Source: Ziziphus jujuba (taxonomy: Eukaryota; Streptophyta; Magnoliopsida; Rosales; Rhamnaceae). Taken from it: a stretch of DNA of 64,000 bases. A model generated the notes under the pieces. It had not been told where the DNA came from, searched no databases, and was given only the letters and a program-made list of their open reading frames with translations. Every line of letters starts with the position of its first letter. Position 1 is the stretch's first letter. The position numbers were made by a program, and so were the translations under genes. This document shows, in pieces, positions 40,726-53,735 of the stretch. The DNA lies in assembly GCF_031755915.1 (NCBI RefSeq), contig NC_083379.1, positions 47,748,001-47,812,000 on the forward strand, written 5' to 3'.

Positions 40726-42951
40726 ATGGAGAGACAGAGCAGTTGTCGGGCAACAACGGTGGAAAAGCAACCAACTTCAATTTCAAGTTGCCGAGTAATG
40801 GAGAAACAGTCAAGTTTTGGGAGGGCAATGGAGAAGCAGAAGAGTTTTCGTGGGCTTATGGAAAGGCAAAAGAGTATCCGCATAGTGATGGAGAAGCAGC
40901 TCAGCTTCATTGGTGGGGAGAGGAAGAAGAGCAAGGAATCTCCCGGTAAAAGAGGTGACTCCCAACTTCATTTGGCTGCTCGGGGAGGGAATTTAGTCAG
41001 AGTCAAAGAGATTATTCAGAATTTTGGCGACAAGGATTCCATGGATTTGTTGTCAAAGACCAATCAGGAGGGGGAGACCCCCCTTTATGTTGCAGCCGAG
41101 AACGGCCATGCTTCTGTTGTTGGGGAGATGTTGAAACATATGGACCTTCAAACTGCATCCATAGCTGCTAGAAACGGCTATGATCCATTTCATATTGCTG
41201 CAAGACAGGGTCATCTTGGTAAATTCTAAGTTTAGGTTGAATTTATTTGGATAAATATTCTACATAACTTATATTGTTCCCTCTGCATCCTGCAATTTAT
41301 TGTAGACTGGCTGGTCATGTCATTTTTCCCTTTTTCCTAACCCATTTTTGTTTTCTTTGTTTAATTCTTTGCAGACGTGTTGAAGGAACTTTTGCATGTG
41401 TTCCCTAACTTGGCAATGACCACAGATTTATCCAATTCAACTGCATTACATACAGCTGCTATTCAAGGGCACGTTGACGTAGTGAATCTTCTTCTGGAAA
41501 CAGATTCAAACCTTGCCAAGATAGCCCGAAACAATGGTAAGACTGTACTTCATTCCGCAGCAAGGATGGGGCGCTTGGAAGTGGTGAGGTCCCTACTAAG
41601 TAAGGATCCAAGTGCTGGTTTCAGGACTGACAAAAAGGGCCAAACTGCATTGCACATGGCTGTCAAAGGACAAAACGAGGAGATTGTTCTCGAACTGTTA
41701 AAACCTGACCCTGCTGTTTTGAGTCTGGAAGATACCAAGGGAAACACAGCATTGCATATTGCCACAAGGAAGGGCCATATTGAGGTGCTCTCTCGGTTCC
41801 TTATCCTTCAACCTTTTATTTATTTTTCTTTTTGTCACTATAACAATCTCTTGAAATATGTAATCCATTAGGTCAACCCCTTCATGCTTCCATTAATTTT
41901 AAAAATTATGTTTATAAATATGTTTAGTATCTGTGATTTTGTGAGCTTTATATGATGCGCATTTTTTCATTGCTAAAATTCAAAGTCAGTTGTGGTCAAA
42001 ACAAACATATATGATTCTCATTAACCTTCTGAATTTATTTTGTTAATATTCTTCTTCTTTTCAAGCCACTGAAATTTAGCTTCATGATTGTTGTAGAACG
42101 TACGTTGCTTATTATCAATCGAGGGTATTAATATCAATGCAACCAACAAAAGTGGAGAGACGCCTCTTGACATTGCAGAAAAATTTGGAACTCCTGAACT
42201 TGTCTCCATTTTAAAAGAGGCAGGGGCAACCAAGGCTACAGAACAAGGAAAAGGCCCAAATCCCGCAAAGCAACTCAAGCAGACTGTGAGTGACATAAAA
42301 CATGATGTCCAGTCACAACTCCAGCAGACCCGTCAAACTGGCTTCAGAGTGCAGAAAATTGCTAAGAGGCTAAAGAAGCTTCATATCAGTGGACTCAACA
42401 ATGCTATAAATTCTTCGACCGTTGTTGCGGTTCTCATTGCCACTGTTGCTTTTGCAGCCATCTTCACCGTGCCTGGACAGTTTGTAGAGGAGAAAACAAA
42501 GGGAACTTCACTTGGACAGGCCCGTATAGCAAACAATGCTGCTTTTATCATCTTCTTTGTGTTCGACAGTCTAGCGCTCTTCATTTCCCTGGCAGTTGTT
42601 GTAGTCCAGACATCTGTGGTTGTCATTGAACAGAAGGCAAAGAAACAACTTGTTTTTGTGATCAATAAGCTTATGTGGTTGGCTTGCCTCTTCATTTCAG
42701 TTGCATTTATTTCTCTCACATACGTGGTTGTGGGATCAGATTCCAGGTGGCTTGCGGTATATGCTACTGTTATTGGTGGTGCTATAATGCTGACTACAAT
42801 TGGTTCGATGTGCTATTGTGTTGTACTACATAGGATGGAGGAGTGTAAGTTGAGAAATATTAGGAGAGCTGAGAGTCGTTCTTTCTCCATGTCTGTGGCA
42901 TCAGATCCAGAGATTTTGAATGGTGAATATAAGAGGATGTATGCACTTTAA
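40726..42951 (+). CDS. Ankyrin-repeat membrane protein with PGG domain (ITN1/ANK1-like), 3 exons
   Basis: Exons 40726-41218, 41375-41784 and 42097-42951 join to 585 aa. The N-terminus repeats a basic motif of the form MEKQxSF about five times (residues ~1-60), a feature I recall from the At2g31820-like branch. Ankyrin repeats follow from GDSQLHLAARGGN to about residue 330, with clear TALHxAA, GETPLYVAAENGH and GNTALHIATRKGH units. The C-terminal PGG region has LNNAINSSTVVAVLIATVAF, VPGQF and four hydrophobic segments at about 404-425, 448-475, 483-510 and 515-540. Relatives are plasma-membrane proteins in salt and ABA or pathogen responses, but a specific role here is inference. The protein ends EYKRMYAL. 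It converges on the 5-phosphatase gene, 850 bp away. Confidence 0.93.
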
Positions 42952-43801
42952 AGGTCACTTTGAGGATAGGAAAGAAAAACAGAGGGACAGAAAGGAAGCC
43001 CTTTTGTTTCCCTGATCAGTCTCTGATTGCCAAGATTGAAGCTGTGTGTCACTTAACCTAAAATTATGAGGGTTAGGGATGCTGGTTTAGCATGCAGAAG
43101 CTGTTATTCAAGTCTCTTGCGTGTTTTGTATTCTTTTATGGATACTTCTGGAATAGTCCGTTGATTAACATCTCCTGTTCGATATTCTGTGGGTACAGCT
43201 CTCATTATTCGAATTTGATACTAGAGAAAAAAGGTTGCAAAACTCACTCAGATCTGAGGAGCAGAGGTTGCTGGCAATAATTGCCTGTGTAGTCAACTAT
43301 TTATGTATGCGTTGTGCATGATCCATTTCATGCGCAAATATAGTAATGATGAAATATGATGTTTATAATGTTATCAAATAGCTGTTCTTTAAGAATTATT
43401 TTTATTTGGTGTATAATGTGATGGAATAAAGGGATTGAGAAGTCCAGTTAAAAATACTAGCTTTCGGGAAGATAAAATTCAGTATTCAAAAAAATAAATA
43501 TAGTATAATTATTGCTATACGCTTACACGTTTAGAGAAACTGCAGACTCGTTTTCTCTTTGGGGTTAGGTGATCCCTAGAACCGTTTTTCTTTTTTGGTT
43601 TAGAAAAGCCAACGTGCTCATAAAAAGCTGGTTTGTTACATTTTCATTCTATGGCCATGTAGAATACCACAGCAAAGATGGTTGAAAGTGCAAAAGTTAT
43701 GAGTGAAGCTACTGAAATGGCAACCAGGATTCCTTGGCATATATACATACATCAAAAGTTGTTGGAGGAAAATGCAGCTTGGAGCCAGATGACACTCCCA
43801 T
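42952..43801. other. 3' regions of the convergent ankyrin and 5-phosphatase genes
   Basis: Should contain both 3' untranslated regions. No ORF of interest. GATGGAATAAAGGG at about 43420-43433 carries a possible AATAAA polyadenylation signal for the + strand gene. Confidence 0.5.
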
Positions 43802-46800
43802 CTACCTTAAACTATCAGTGCTCCTAGTTTCTTGCTTCACGGGTTTCTCGGTGTCAGAGGAATAGCTGGAATGACGAACTTCGGTGGGGTGGTGATTGTT
43901 TTTCCTTGAGTTGTTGGTGGCAGAGTCAACACGGAGAGTCTTGCCTGAGAAGGAATGACGCACATGGATTCTGTGACTGTAAGATTGGGTGGAGGAACAA
44001 CCTTGGACATTCACCATCAATATCACTTCCTTGTCTCTGGTGTCCTCACACCACCAGTTCTGTGGGATGCCATCAACAAACTCTTCCAGGGTATGAGATT
44101 CTTCATGATGCACTGAAACCTCTGCATAATGTTCTGGTTTTATCATGCCCGCTGCTGGTGTCACCTGCTTGCACATATGTGCATACATATTACACTCTTA
44201 ACTAAACTTTCAAGCTTGTATATGCTTAAGTGTTACTTAGTTTAGTGTAAGCTTTAACAACTCTGTTTAAGATATGAAAACTAGGGTATTTACCTCAAGC
44301 CATCGAGGAAAGCCAAAGCAACCTCTTGGATGATATTCACGGTCTTCGCCATCCTTGATAGTGGACTGACCTTGACAGATGATTTTAAATATAGCAATAT
44401 CCTTGGAACATTTATTTGTGATGCGGAGACTGAATGTGTCCTGATTTTGAAGCATTATGTTGTCCGTGTTGACAATGGTTTCTGGAACATAATATGAATC
44501 TTTCAGCAGAGACTGTATTGTCTCATTGCCTGTGAAAATTTCCCCAAATTCCTTTCTCCTCACTGATCTATCAACATAGCAAATTTGAACACTGAATTTG
44601 CACCTCACAGGTTTATGATCACTGTCAGTCACATCCATGCGTGCCTCGTACCTGTTTTAAAAAAGAGTCTCACAACATTATACAACAAATAACATGCAAC
44701 CCCAACCCCGATTCCCCTCTCAAATAACATACTGTAATATTGATGAGACTACAGGGCATTCCAAGCTGCACTCTGCCACTGGTCCCGACCGGTTGTCTCG
44801 ATATATTATTCTGTCACACCATGCTGGAATTCGTTTTTTCTCGCCAGAATCATATCCTGGAAAGACACCATAGCAAAAGTGACAAAACTTTAACATGCTC
44901 CAAAACCTCATTTCCATCTCTTATACACACTTGTACTAATGGATTCCTGACCAGAAATTTTAAAACTTCCTAACTCAGCATTATTGCTAAGTTGTATTAC
45001 CTCCCAAACCAGGTTGGTGCCTTTCAAACTTGTAAGTGGGAGGGAATTTGATGAGGGCCTCACGCATTCCTTGAAAAACTCTGCCAGCTTTCATCTCTGC
45101 CCTGAGCTGGTCCTTTTCTCTCAGCCAATCAAAGCATCTTTGCGAAACAAAGTCCCTTGCTTCATCATATGATATGCCAAAAAGGCGGTAATTGAAATCA
45201 CCAAAGAACACTACCATGTCTGCGTCAGTTAATTCAGGCCTTGGATCTTCAGAGTTGCCTCCCATAGCCTGAATCACCAAAAGGGTCAGGCCTTATAAGT
45301 ATTAGCCACTGGAAGATAATGAAATTTTAAAATTGATATTGGATTTTTCTGATAGCAAGAAAACCACTAAATCAAACCGGACCAGGTTCATACATTTGCG
45401 CCACGAGTCATCTGAACAGAAGTTGAGACACCAGCTGCAACAGAGAGGACCAATGGCAAGCCAGAAGAATAAAGCAGCCATAATAAATACGTGGACAAGA
45501 CAAGAGAGCAACACAAAAACAGGAATCGCACCATACCAGCCGCATTGTTAAGTAGTGTTGAAGATCTGTTGAACACCATGCTTCGATAAATGTGATCGAA
45601 ATCAGCATTTCTGCGATTCACAGCTTCCAAATGTGCAGCCAAATGACAGTTCACAAAGCACATTATACGATCAAACACTCTAATTCTCAAACCTACACCT
45701 CCCTGGTTAAGAAGCAAACATGGATAAAATTTCGCTGAAAGACTCCCAAAAATGGACTGGTTTTCTCACTTTTTACTATGCAAACATAAGGGAGGCCAAA
45801 AATGAGCAATTTACAAAGAAGGAAGATCTGTACAAACCTTATTACCAATAGCACGACCAAAGCCGCATGGAACTGCTCCAGCATCAATATCTCCAACATG
45901 TGTCCTAAGATTCTTTCTTACCCTATACGGTAGTGGAGATATTAAAGCATATTATATAAGAATGAAGAGAAAATTTAATATCGTATCTATTTATATATAT
46001 GTATGTACATATACTCACCAAAGAGATATGAGCAAGCCTGCTAGCTGCCTTGAACCCATACGTTCAAAAGTTTTTCCTTCTTCTAAGGCCTTCCCTATAT
46101 TGTCCAGCCACCAGTGTCCAACAGAACTCCCTTCAAGTCCTACCTACAATGGGAATTAGGAATTGATAAATATGAAATAAAAATAAATGTGTAAGCCCTT
46201 TTGTTTTGTTTTTTGTTTTTATTGTCTTGAACCAAATACAACATCAAGAAAGGAAGTGAAGAGGGGATATATTGATATCCTTACAGTTTCTTTAGCCGCA
46301 GACATGGCAAGAAAGCCTGCGCCCATTTCTACTTCTTGCAACCCTATAACAACAATGCCAACATCTGGCACAGCAGAACCCAACCAAGACATAAGTGCAT
46401 CATGGGAGGCTCTTCCTTGACCAACATTCCACGTTCCAATCAAAATTCTGACATTGTTTCTTCTGGTATATGTCTTCTCTCTTCCAGCCAATTCTGCTCG
46501 TAATATGTTATCAATGGGTCCTGGAGATGTTATGTTCCATCCACGTATACCACCGTGAGTAGCCAGGCTAAAAACATAGTTAGTTCCTACTGCCAACTTT
46601 ATCACAGGACTACTATGAGCAACCCATCCTGCAATCAGCGTTCCATCCAGATCCATTACCTGAACAATCCCACTCACGTAGCCAATATAAATTCGTGTTC
46701 CAAATGTACAAAAGCATTGAACGGCACAAGGATGGGGATTGAAATCTTGAACTCGGTTCCCATTCCCATCCCACTGAATTAGTAAGCCATTAGTACATCC

Positions 46801-48965
46801 ACTCCATATCATGCCATCTGCTGCAAGCACCAGAGCTTCAGTCCTCTTGGTATTATCTTCTACAAATGCCCCTGCTCCTCTAGTTGCAACTCTACGAACA
46901 GCGTCTGCAGCTCCCATAATAGCGTTCCTTGATCTCTGTAGAAAGCCCTGGGATTTCTCCTTCTTTGATGTGGAAACAAATTTGACCTTCATCTCATCTT
47001 CCACTGCAACCTGATCTTGCTGGACCGATGACATGTCCACTCGATTCTCTATCTGTCCTTCTATATTAAACACTTTAACAAGCTCCCTCGTACGAGAATC
47101 CCTGCGCATCACCATCTTTGAATATTTAAGATGAACATTATAGTTTCCTACTAGGTAATTAATGATTAGTGAGACGCTAACAAATATTTATGAGGACACT
47201 ATTTCCCTTTACCATTGGGCGGCTGCAGGAATTATTTTTGACATTTTGTGTTTAATGACAGAGTTTCAGGAAGTCCATTTTGTTTGGATTCCTAGGGAGG
47301 AAAACATTCTAGCTGATTTTGTCTGTAGTTGGTGTATAAAGCATAACATTACTAGTCTTTTGTCTCAAAACTCCCTCCCTAGTAGTTTTTCTAACTTCGT
47401 AACCCAGGAGGAGTGTGGTGAATAGCCAACTCCCTGTGCCTTGATGTTTTCTTTGGGTTTTTTGGTTTATAAAAAACTTCTCCTTCAGCCTAAAAAAAAA
47501 AAAAGAGGATACTATTTCCCTGGAACCTGCAATAATACTGGAACAGTAAAAATTGGCAAACTAGAGGTTCTTAATTTGGCTAATAATTAATACCGGATGA
47601 ATAAAATGTTATATATCACTATCCGGCAGAGAGGTACATAAGTGTGTGTGTGTGTGTGTGTGTATCACAAAATATAATTACACGGTATCTATAAAAAAGA
47701 ATTAATGATACTTAATTATATATTAATGGAAACATACATACCACAATGAGAAGGACAGAGCACTAGCACACCAAACTTTAGCTCTACCATGATCGGATAA
47801 TAAGCACTTAACATCTTGAGAAGAAATGCTACAAACACCGTTAACAGTGACTTTGTTCCTAAGGTCAATGTAAGATCTCTCCACCAGTAAAGCAGCCATA
47901 TATCTTTCCTCGGATTTGAGAGAGAGAGATTTTTCAATGGATTCCCAAGGCCAGATCTTAATAATGCCACCTTCAGAACCAGACCATAGATCACCTGAAT
48001 GGGATGGGATGAATCGATGAAACTAAGCAAATAGAAGAAATTTTAGAAATTGGTAATAAAAAAATAAATATAAAGAGGAGCAGCAGCATACCATGAGAGG
48101 TCATAGTGATGGCAAGAACAGGAGTGCGATGGGCCTGCCATGAAAGACCTTCCTTGAAAGGAGAATGGTCAGAAAGAGAAAGAGAAAGAGGCTTATCCAT
48201 CCGCCAAGAGCGAATCTTGCCATCCTTATGGCCAGTCCAAACGAGGCGATTGCCATCATCAATCATCAAGGACATGACGGGAGGGGTGTTTGCGGATTCA
48301 TGGAATGGAGCAGCGTCTTCATCTCCTCTCATCACTCTCCCTCCCAGCCCACTTCCTGGCTCATACCCTTCCTGCAAGTTCCACACTCGCACCCCCGACT
48401 CCTGACCTGCCCACAACTGCGTCTCCGTGCATGCGATGTTCCTCAGGAATTTCCCCACCTGCGTCTCCCTTAACGGATGGGGTCTCAGCTCCAAGCACGG
48501 TGGCCGTCCTGGATGCACTGCCGCGCGGGTTGGCACCTTGAAGATGCCGGTGCCGCCGCCGCTGCCGATGAACTCCGGAAGAGGTTGACATTGGTCCGCA
48601 GAACCCACCACGTCCATGCTAAGGCCCTGGTCGATCCTCTGAGACAGGTAGTCCTCCTCGTGATCGCCGGAAGCAGGGGCAGAGTTGCAGGAGTAGGGAA
48701 AGAATTCATCATCGTCGGAAGACGAGCAGTACCGATCGGCGTTGTTGTTGTTGCTATTGTTAATGTTGCTGTTATTACCATTGTTGTTGTTCCTGGGATT
48801 AATCTGGGCGTCGTCCAGGCTGTGCTTGCGGACCTGGTTGTGGCGCTTGTGGGCGGACGACCCACGTAGTTGGTGGGTGTAAGAGAGGGATTTGCGTGGT
48901 GGATGGGCGGAGGAGCTTAACCCCGCCAGAGCTTCTCTGTCGTCGTCTTCTATTCGGTCATCCAT
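43802..48965 (-). CDS. WD40 plus type II inositol-polyphosphate 5-phosphatase (FRA3/5PTase12-14-like), 11 exons
   Basis: Exons 48092-48965, 47742-47994, 46285-47101, 46019-46143, 45838-45922, 45537-45702, 45394-45434, 45001-45268, 44733-44856, 44294-44651 and 43802-44164 keep phase throughout and give 1157 aa, close to Arabidopsis FRA3 and At5PTase12/13. The N-terminus is acidic, with an Asn-rich run at about residues 57-75. WD40-type segments follow ([68 protein letters not shown]). The phosphatase domain carries GTWNVGQG (~598), GDFNYRL (~810) and PAWCDRI (~887). An ASH-like segment ([20 protein letters not shown]) follows. The family removes the 5-phosphate from inositol phosphates or phosphoinositides, and FRA3 affects secondary walls and actin. 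Confidence 0.95.
47192..47521 (+). mobile_element. 5'-truncated LINE tail with target-site duplication, in a 5-phosphatase intron
   Basis: The + strand codes the end of a plant retroelement RNase H domain, [20 protein letters not shown] followed by [20 protein letters not shown], ending at a TAG/TGA region, then about 70 nt and a run of 13 A's. The element body is about 47209-47504. It is flanked by a 17 bp direct repeat, GAGGACACTATTTCCCT at 47192-47208 and GAGGATACTATTTCCCT at 47505-47521, differing at one base. 5' truncation, a poly(A) end and this repeat are the signature of LINE insertion. It lies antisense in the intron between exons 2 and 3 of the 5-phosphatase gene. Confidence 0.88.
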
Positions 48966-50667
48966 TATTATTAATAATATTAATATTTGCTATTAATTAC
49001 CTGAGCCCCAGCGATGAGATCAACAAAACTAAATCTATAGCTAAAGCTGATTGCCTCTATTTTTATTATTATTATTATTATTTTTATATTATTTTATTTC
49101 CGTTTCTGTTTTGGTTTTAGTTTTGCAGGGAACAACAAAACCAGAAGAGAATAGAATAGAAGAGAAGAGAGAAGAGATCAAAGATCAGAGATCATCAGAA
49201 AGAGAGAAAGGAGGGTCCATGGGAGAGTGATCCGAGAGAAAGGAGAGAAAATGTAGCAAAGAAAAGGGCGGGGGCTTCTCTAACCCATACACGTACTTAC
49301 ATCTCTCTCTCTCTCTCTCTCTCACTCTTTGACTTATTATTCATTCATTCATTCATCCATTTATATAATGTCTATCTATATTTGCTTGCTGCTTTCATTT
49401 CTTTGTAATTGGTATCATCAATTCTCCTAAAAATCCCAATGCAACTCGCTCACACACTCATGTCTTTCTCATTATTTATATATTATACTTGCATGCATGT
49501 TGTCATTCTCAAAACACATTAATTAGTCCTCCAACAAAAATCTCAAAATAACTTAGACGCTAAGAAATTGAAGAGAGCTTTTTCAACTTCCTTATTAACA
49601 ACCAAGCACTCACCTCCGTCTGTTCTATAATTTCTGCATGTTGTGTCATTTGAATAACTTTGTCCACATAATACTGCAATTTCCAACCTACAATATATTT
49701 CCGTGCATTTCTTTTCTTGTATATAAATGTTGACGCTCGCGACCTACAAATACCAAATACTTCCATGCATTTGTTTACCAATATATAAACGTGGGCATTA
49801 GCAATCTCCCAACACCGAGACTGATATACAGCAAACTTTGGACGTTAAGAGATTGTGGGTGTTGCAAACTTTCTATTCAGGAAATTGCTGATGCCTACGT
49901 TATAGTAAAGTCTACATGTCTCATAAGAAGATTATATATATATATATATATATTAGTCCGATTCTTATGAGGATACTAATTTAAGGAGATTTAAGTAACG
50001 TATATTTTGAAATACACGCATATCATTTCAAGGATACAAATTAGTGTTCTTAAATTAGTAGTTATATATATATATATATATACATATATACGGATGGTAA
50101 ATCACTTCCTAATATTCCATGTTCAGGCAACACTAACACTAATTATGGCTGGTTCAAATTAATTAATCAAGGTTTGAATAAATAAAATGACATGATAATG
50201 ATCTTGTCTTATTGCTCGTGTCTGTAAATAATTCATCTCATGATATCATAACAAAAATAGCGACATTAATTTGTCATTTGAACACCACCACTATGTCCTT
50301 GACGAGATAAAAAAAAATTGGTCAAGAAAATGGTAAGATTTGTAATTCCGCTGTTTTTCCACTTCAATTTACAGGCAGGAAGCCAGGAACTTGGGGTACA
50401 ATTAATATTAGTCTCCTAAAATCGATTTAGTATTAATGACAAACCAGCACTCGGATAATTTAAATTCTGGGGGCGCAAAGGTCAGTATCATAAACAATTG
50501 AATCATGTTTACAATTGAACAACAATTAATTGCACATTTACAAAAGAAAAAATAAATAAACAAAAAACAAGAATCAATTCCCCGAATGTCAGTATTAAAG
50601 CCCCCCATATGATTCCGGTTCAACATCATGCTAATCTTCAATAATGAGACAAACAAAATTTCAATTG
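48966..50667. other. Intergenic DNA upstream of the 5-phosphatase gene
   Basis: The purine-rich stretch 49130-49260 and the (CT)n run at 49302-49322 lie where the 5-phosphatase leader and promoter should be. (TA)n runs occur at about 49932-49953 and 50063-50082. The part next to 50667 is the 3' region of the methyltransferase gene. No gene seen. Confidence 0.55.
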
Positions 50668-51848
50668 TCATAGAGAGGATTTCCTTAGACATCTCTTCCA
50701 CCTCCCAATCTTCTCTCTTCCCTGTAGAAATTAATAGAATACATCGAACAACGCTTTTAGCAACTTAACGAAGTGAAAATTTTAAGATCAACAAAAGTAA
50801 CAATTTCAAATAACATAAGCCATAAACTTCAAACTTTCTTGGTATAAATACAAACAGAATTACTTCTCCAAATTGATACTGTGCAGTTAATTTGATAGAG
50901 AGCCACAGCATTTCTAAATATAACCCATCCTTTTCACTTCCTATACTGCTCGAAAAATGTATTATTCAGTTCGACAAACGGGGTGCAGATTCGACTAGGA
51001 AAAATATTTCCTTGCAGACCATACCTTGCGAGGTCCCACAGCTAGTTCATTATCCATGATCAACGTTGCCTTAAAGCCAATGGGATGCAACACCTCTTCA
51101 TAACTGCAAAGTTTGATGATTGTGTATACTGTTGTGAGTACAGATTAATCTCCATGAAAATAAGCACACTTCACCAGTAATATAATACGGTTAGATCATA
51201 TCCCAAAGAATGGAGAAGAAAGTTACTCTGAAACTGACACGTTATAAGGGGGTCCACCGACATGGTCACTAATCTGCCATCAAATAAATTTTTAGTTTTA
51301 TTAGGAGTAAGAAACTATTGAGACACAAGATTAAAAATTTGAAAGTCTTCACTTGATTAAAAACATGAATTATAAAGGGAGAAGGTCATATTTGAGAGGA
51401 TGTTGCAGTGCCCATAAAAAACATGAAACCAGTGAGTTGGAATCGTATTTATTTGTCGAAGAAGAAGAAGATATGAAAATATAGAAAGAAGATGGCTACA
51501 GGAAACATAAGTGTTATGAGCTCCCCATCTGGTTTTAAGATATCCCGAATCTTCTCTGCCCATGTGGACCTCAAGTCTGGTTCAATAGCACAAAAGAACC
51601 TGTTCCATTAGGACGCGATCAGTCAAGGGATTCTTCTCTTGGACATGAATATACCAAATTTCAAAACCAACTTACGTATAATCAAAGATGAGATCAAACA
51701 AGTGAGTTGGATGCCATGTGAAAAAGTCCGCCTTTAAAAAGGTAAAATAACTTGAATTCGGTTGTGAGGATGATAACTGCCTTGTCATTTTAAACAGCAG
51801 ACTGAAATGAGTAAAATTTGGAAAGGAATTTTTCTCCTTGAGTAGACC

Positions 51849-51883
<35 letters not shown>

Positions 51884-53061
51884 TATATGCAAGTTTATAA
51901 AGAATCAGACTAGATGCATTGCCTTGAATGTACTTCATTGTGATACATGTGCTAAACAAATGGCCGTGCGTTTCAAGCATTAGAAGATATAGAATTCATT
52001 CTTGTTTTTTTCCTTCTGTCCTAAATCCTAAGAGATTCTAAGCTCAAATACACTGTAGCTCTCACCTCCACCGCTTTCTCAATGGCACTGTCTGATATGT
52101 CAATTCCAACGACGTAACGCTCAGGGCAAGCAATAGCTACAACATCATAACCCTGCCATGCGCAAAAAGTTTGCTGTTGAGAACAATGGAAGAAGCTAGA
52201 AAGCTATGGTGCTAGGAAATATGATTCTGTCAAACACTAAAACTTTTATTATACAAATGCTAACGTCTAGTCCTAGCTAAATGAAGAAAGGGACATGAGA
52301 GAGAAGATGAATAAATACATATGTGACCACATAGCTGCCTAAAAACTTGCATAAGGATATGTAAAACCTATTGACATAGAAGACAAACGTACATACAGTT
52401 CCACAGCCAGGGAGCAGAGCAGTCCCTCTGGGTAGGGAACCTGTTTCATGTAGACGTTTAAGAAGAGGGGTTGGCCGTCCTAAATCCCAAGGGATCAATC
52501 CTTGCTTCCAGCACTTGTCCCAACCATCTGATTCAATCATTGATATGTACTATACATAAAATTTCAGCATGAAAATTGTACTAGTTCAAATGAGAAAACG
52601 CGTAAGCAACCAGAAACACAAATAGCAAAAAAACGGAAGTATCTTGTAACTCAAATCTATAGCTAAAGCCTAATTTCAATAGGAGATTTCCCAATTAGAT
52701 AATAAAAAGAAAATATCCGTTTGTTCTCTGCTGGATTATAAACAGTATATATAAACATTAAAAAAACATAAAAATTTCTCGCAAAGATCGCAAAACCCAT
52801 TAAAGCAGACATCTTGAAAAACCAAATAAACATTTGGGTACCGTCAGCATCAGAGGCGCTGTGCAGAACTTGTTGCAACCTATCCACGCCACGTGGGTTG
52901 GCTCCAACTTTGTTCTGAATTCCATGCCCTTCTTCTTCATCTTCTCTATTCTTCATCATCCTCAATTTGACGATTGGAACCCTTATGGTTCTGGTTCTGG
53001 AGAGAGCGGCTCTGCTAATCCCAACGCCGAACACATTATTGGGTAACAGATACCTCATCAT
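50668..53061 (-). CDS. HOL-type thiol/halide methyltransferase, 8 exons
   Basis: Exons 52842-53061, 52397-52527, 52066-52152, 51676-51776, 51500-51599, 51227-51273, 51025-51103 and 50668-50721 join to 272 aa. The core matches plant HARMLESS TO OZONE LAYER/thiol methyltransferases: [36 protein letters not shown] as SAM motif [61 protein letters not shown] and [12 protein letters not shown]. These enzymes transfer the SAM methyl group to thiocyanate, hydrogen sulfide or halides. Exon 1 codes about 45 residues beyond the family core, and residues 1-39 are Arg-rich and free of acidic residues, suggesting an organelle targeting peptide. A second start at Met35-36 ([10 protein letters not shown]) would give a cytosolic form. 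The left end of a MULE lies about 140 bp upstream. Confidence 0.93.
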
Positions 53062-53198
53062 AATTAACGCATTTTTTTCCCTTTTTTGTTTTTTCGGTTT
53101 TTTGTTTTTTCTTTCTTTTACCAGAAAACGGCTTTGCTCCCCTACTATTTATTCATTTCAACTTTTACCACATAGTTATTGGGCTTACATGTAGCGAG
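53062..53198. promoter_or_regulatory. Residual promoter and leader of the methyltransferase gene
   Basis: Only about 137 bp separate the start codon from the MULE terminal repeat. They include a T-rich block (53071-53115). I do not see a clear TATA box on the minus strand, so core promoter elements may be TATA-less or contributed by the element. Confidence 0.4.
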
Positions 53199-53275
53199 AA
53201 GGGTTTTTTGGAAAAATGGCCACCCCATAAACTGTTTTTTGAAGAATAGTAAAAAAAAAATTTTTAAAAAAAGAA
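53199..53275 (+). repeat. Left terminal inverted repeat of the MULE
   Basis: Matches the complement of 58821-58893 with scattered mismatches and small gaps. The best-conserved parts are the outer GGGTTTTTT and the inner AATAG-poly(A)-TTTTT-poly(A) block. Confidence 0.7.
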
Positions 53276-53735
53276 ATTAGTCAATTTGAGGCAAAAAAAT
53301 ATTCTTGATCAAATTAAAAATTAAGCAATATGGTTTTTTTTTACCCTTTCCTTTTTCCTCTAAACATCCGTTCATGTTGACTTATCTCCCATGCACCGCT
53401 TACTCCTTGCATCTCATTTGCTCTCACTTTCCCTTTCTTGTATTTTCTCATTTCTAAAACTAAACTGAGATAAAAAAAAAAATTTCTTATTAGATGAAAC
53501 TGAAATATGGGTATGTATTTTTTTCTTTTTTTTCTTGTATTTTTTGTTAGTTTTGTATTTTTTAAGATTTTTATTTAATATGGGTATGTAAGAAATTAGT
53601 TTATGAGCTGTTATATATGAGTTTAAAGATACTTAGATGACATATGGTTTGAAAATAAAAAAAAATTATATAAAATTGAAAAATCACGAAAAACAGTAAA
53701 AAGGGAAAAAAAATTTGGTGAAAAAGATAAACTTC

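Noticed and set aside
48361..48869. Long antisense and other-frame ORFs over the first 5-phosphatase exon
   Set aside because: They are shadows of a GC-richer exon whose true frame shows WD40 sequence and keeps phase through 11 exons.
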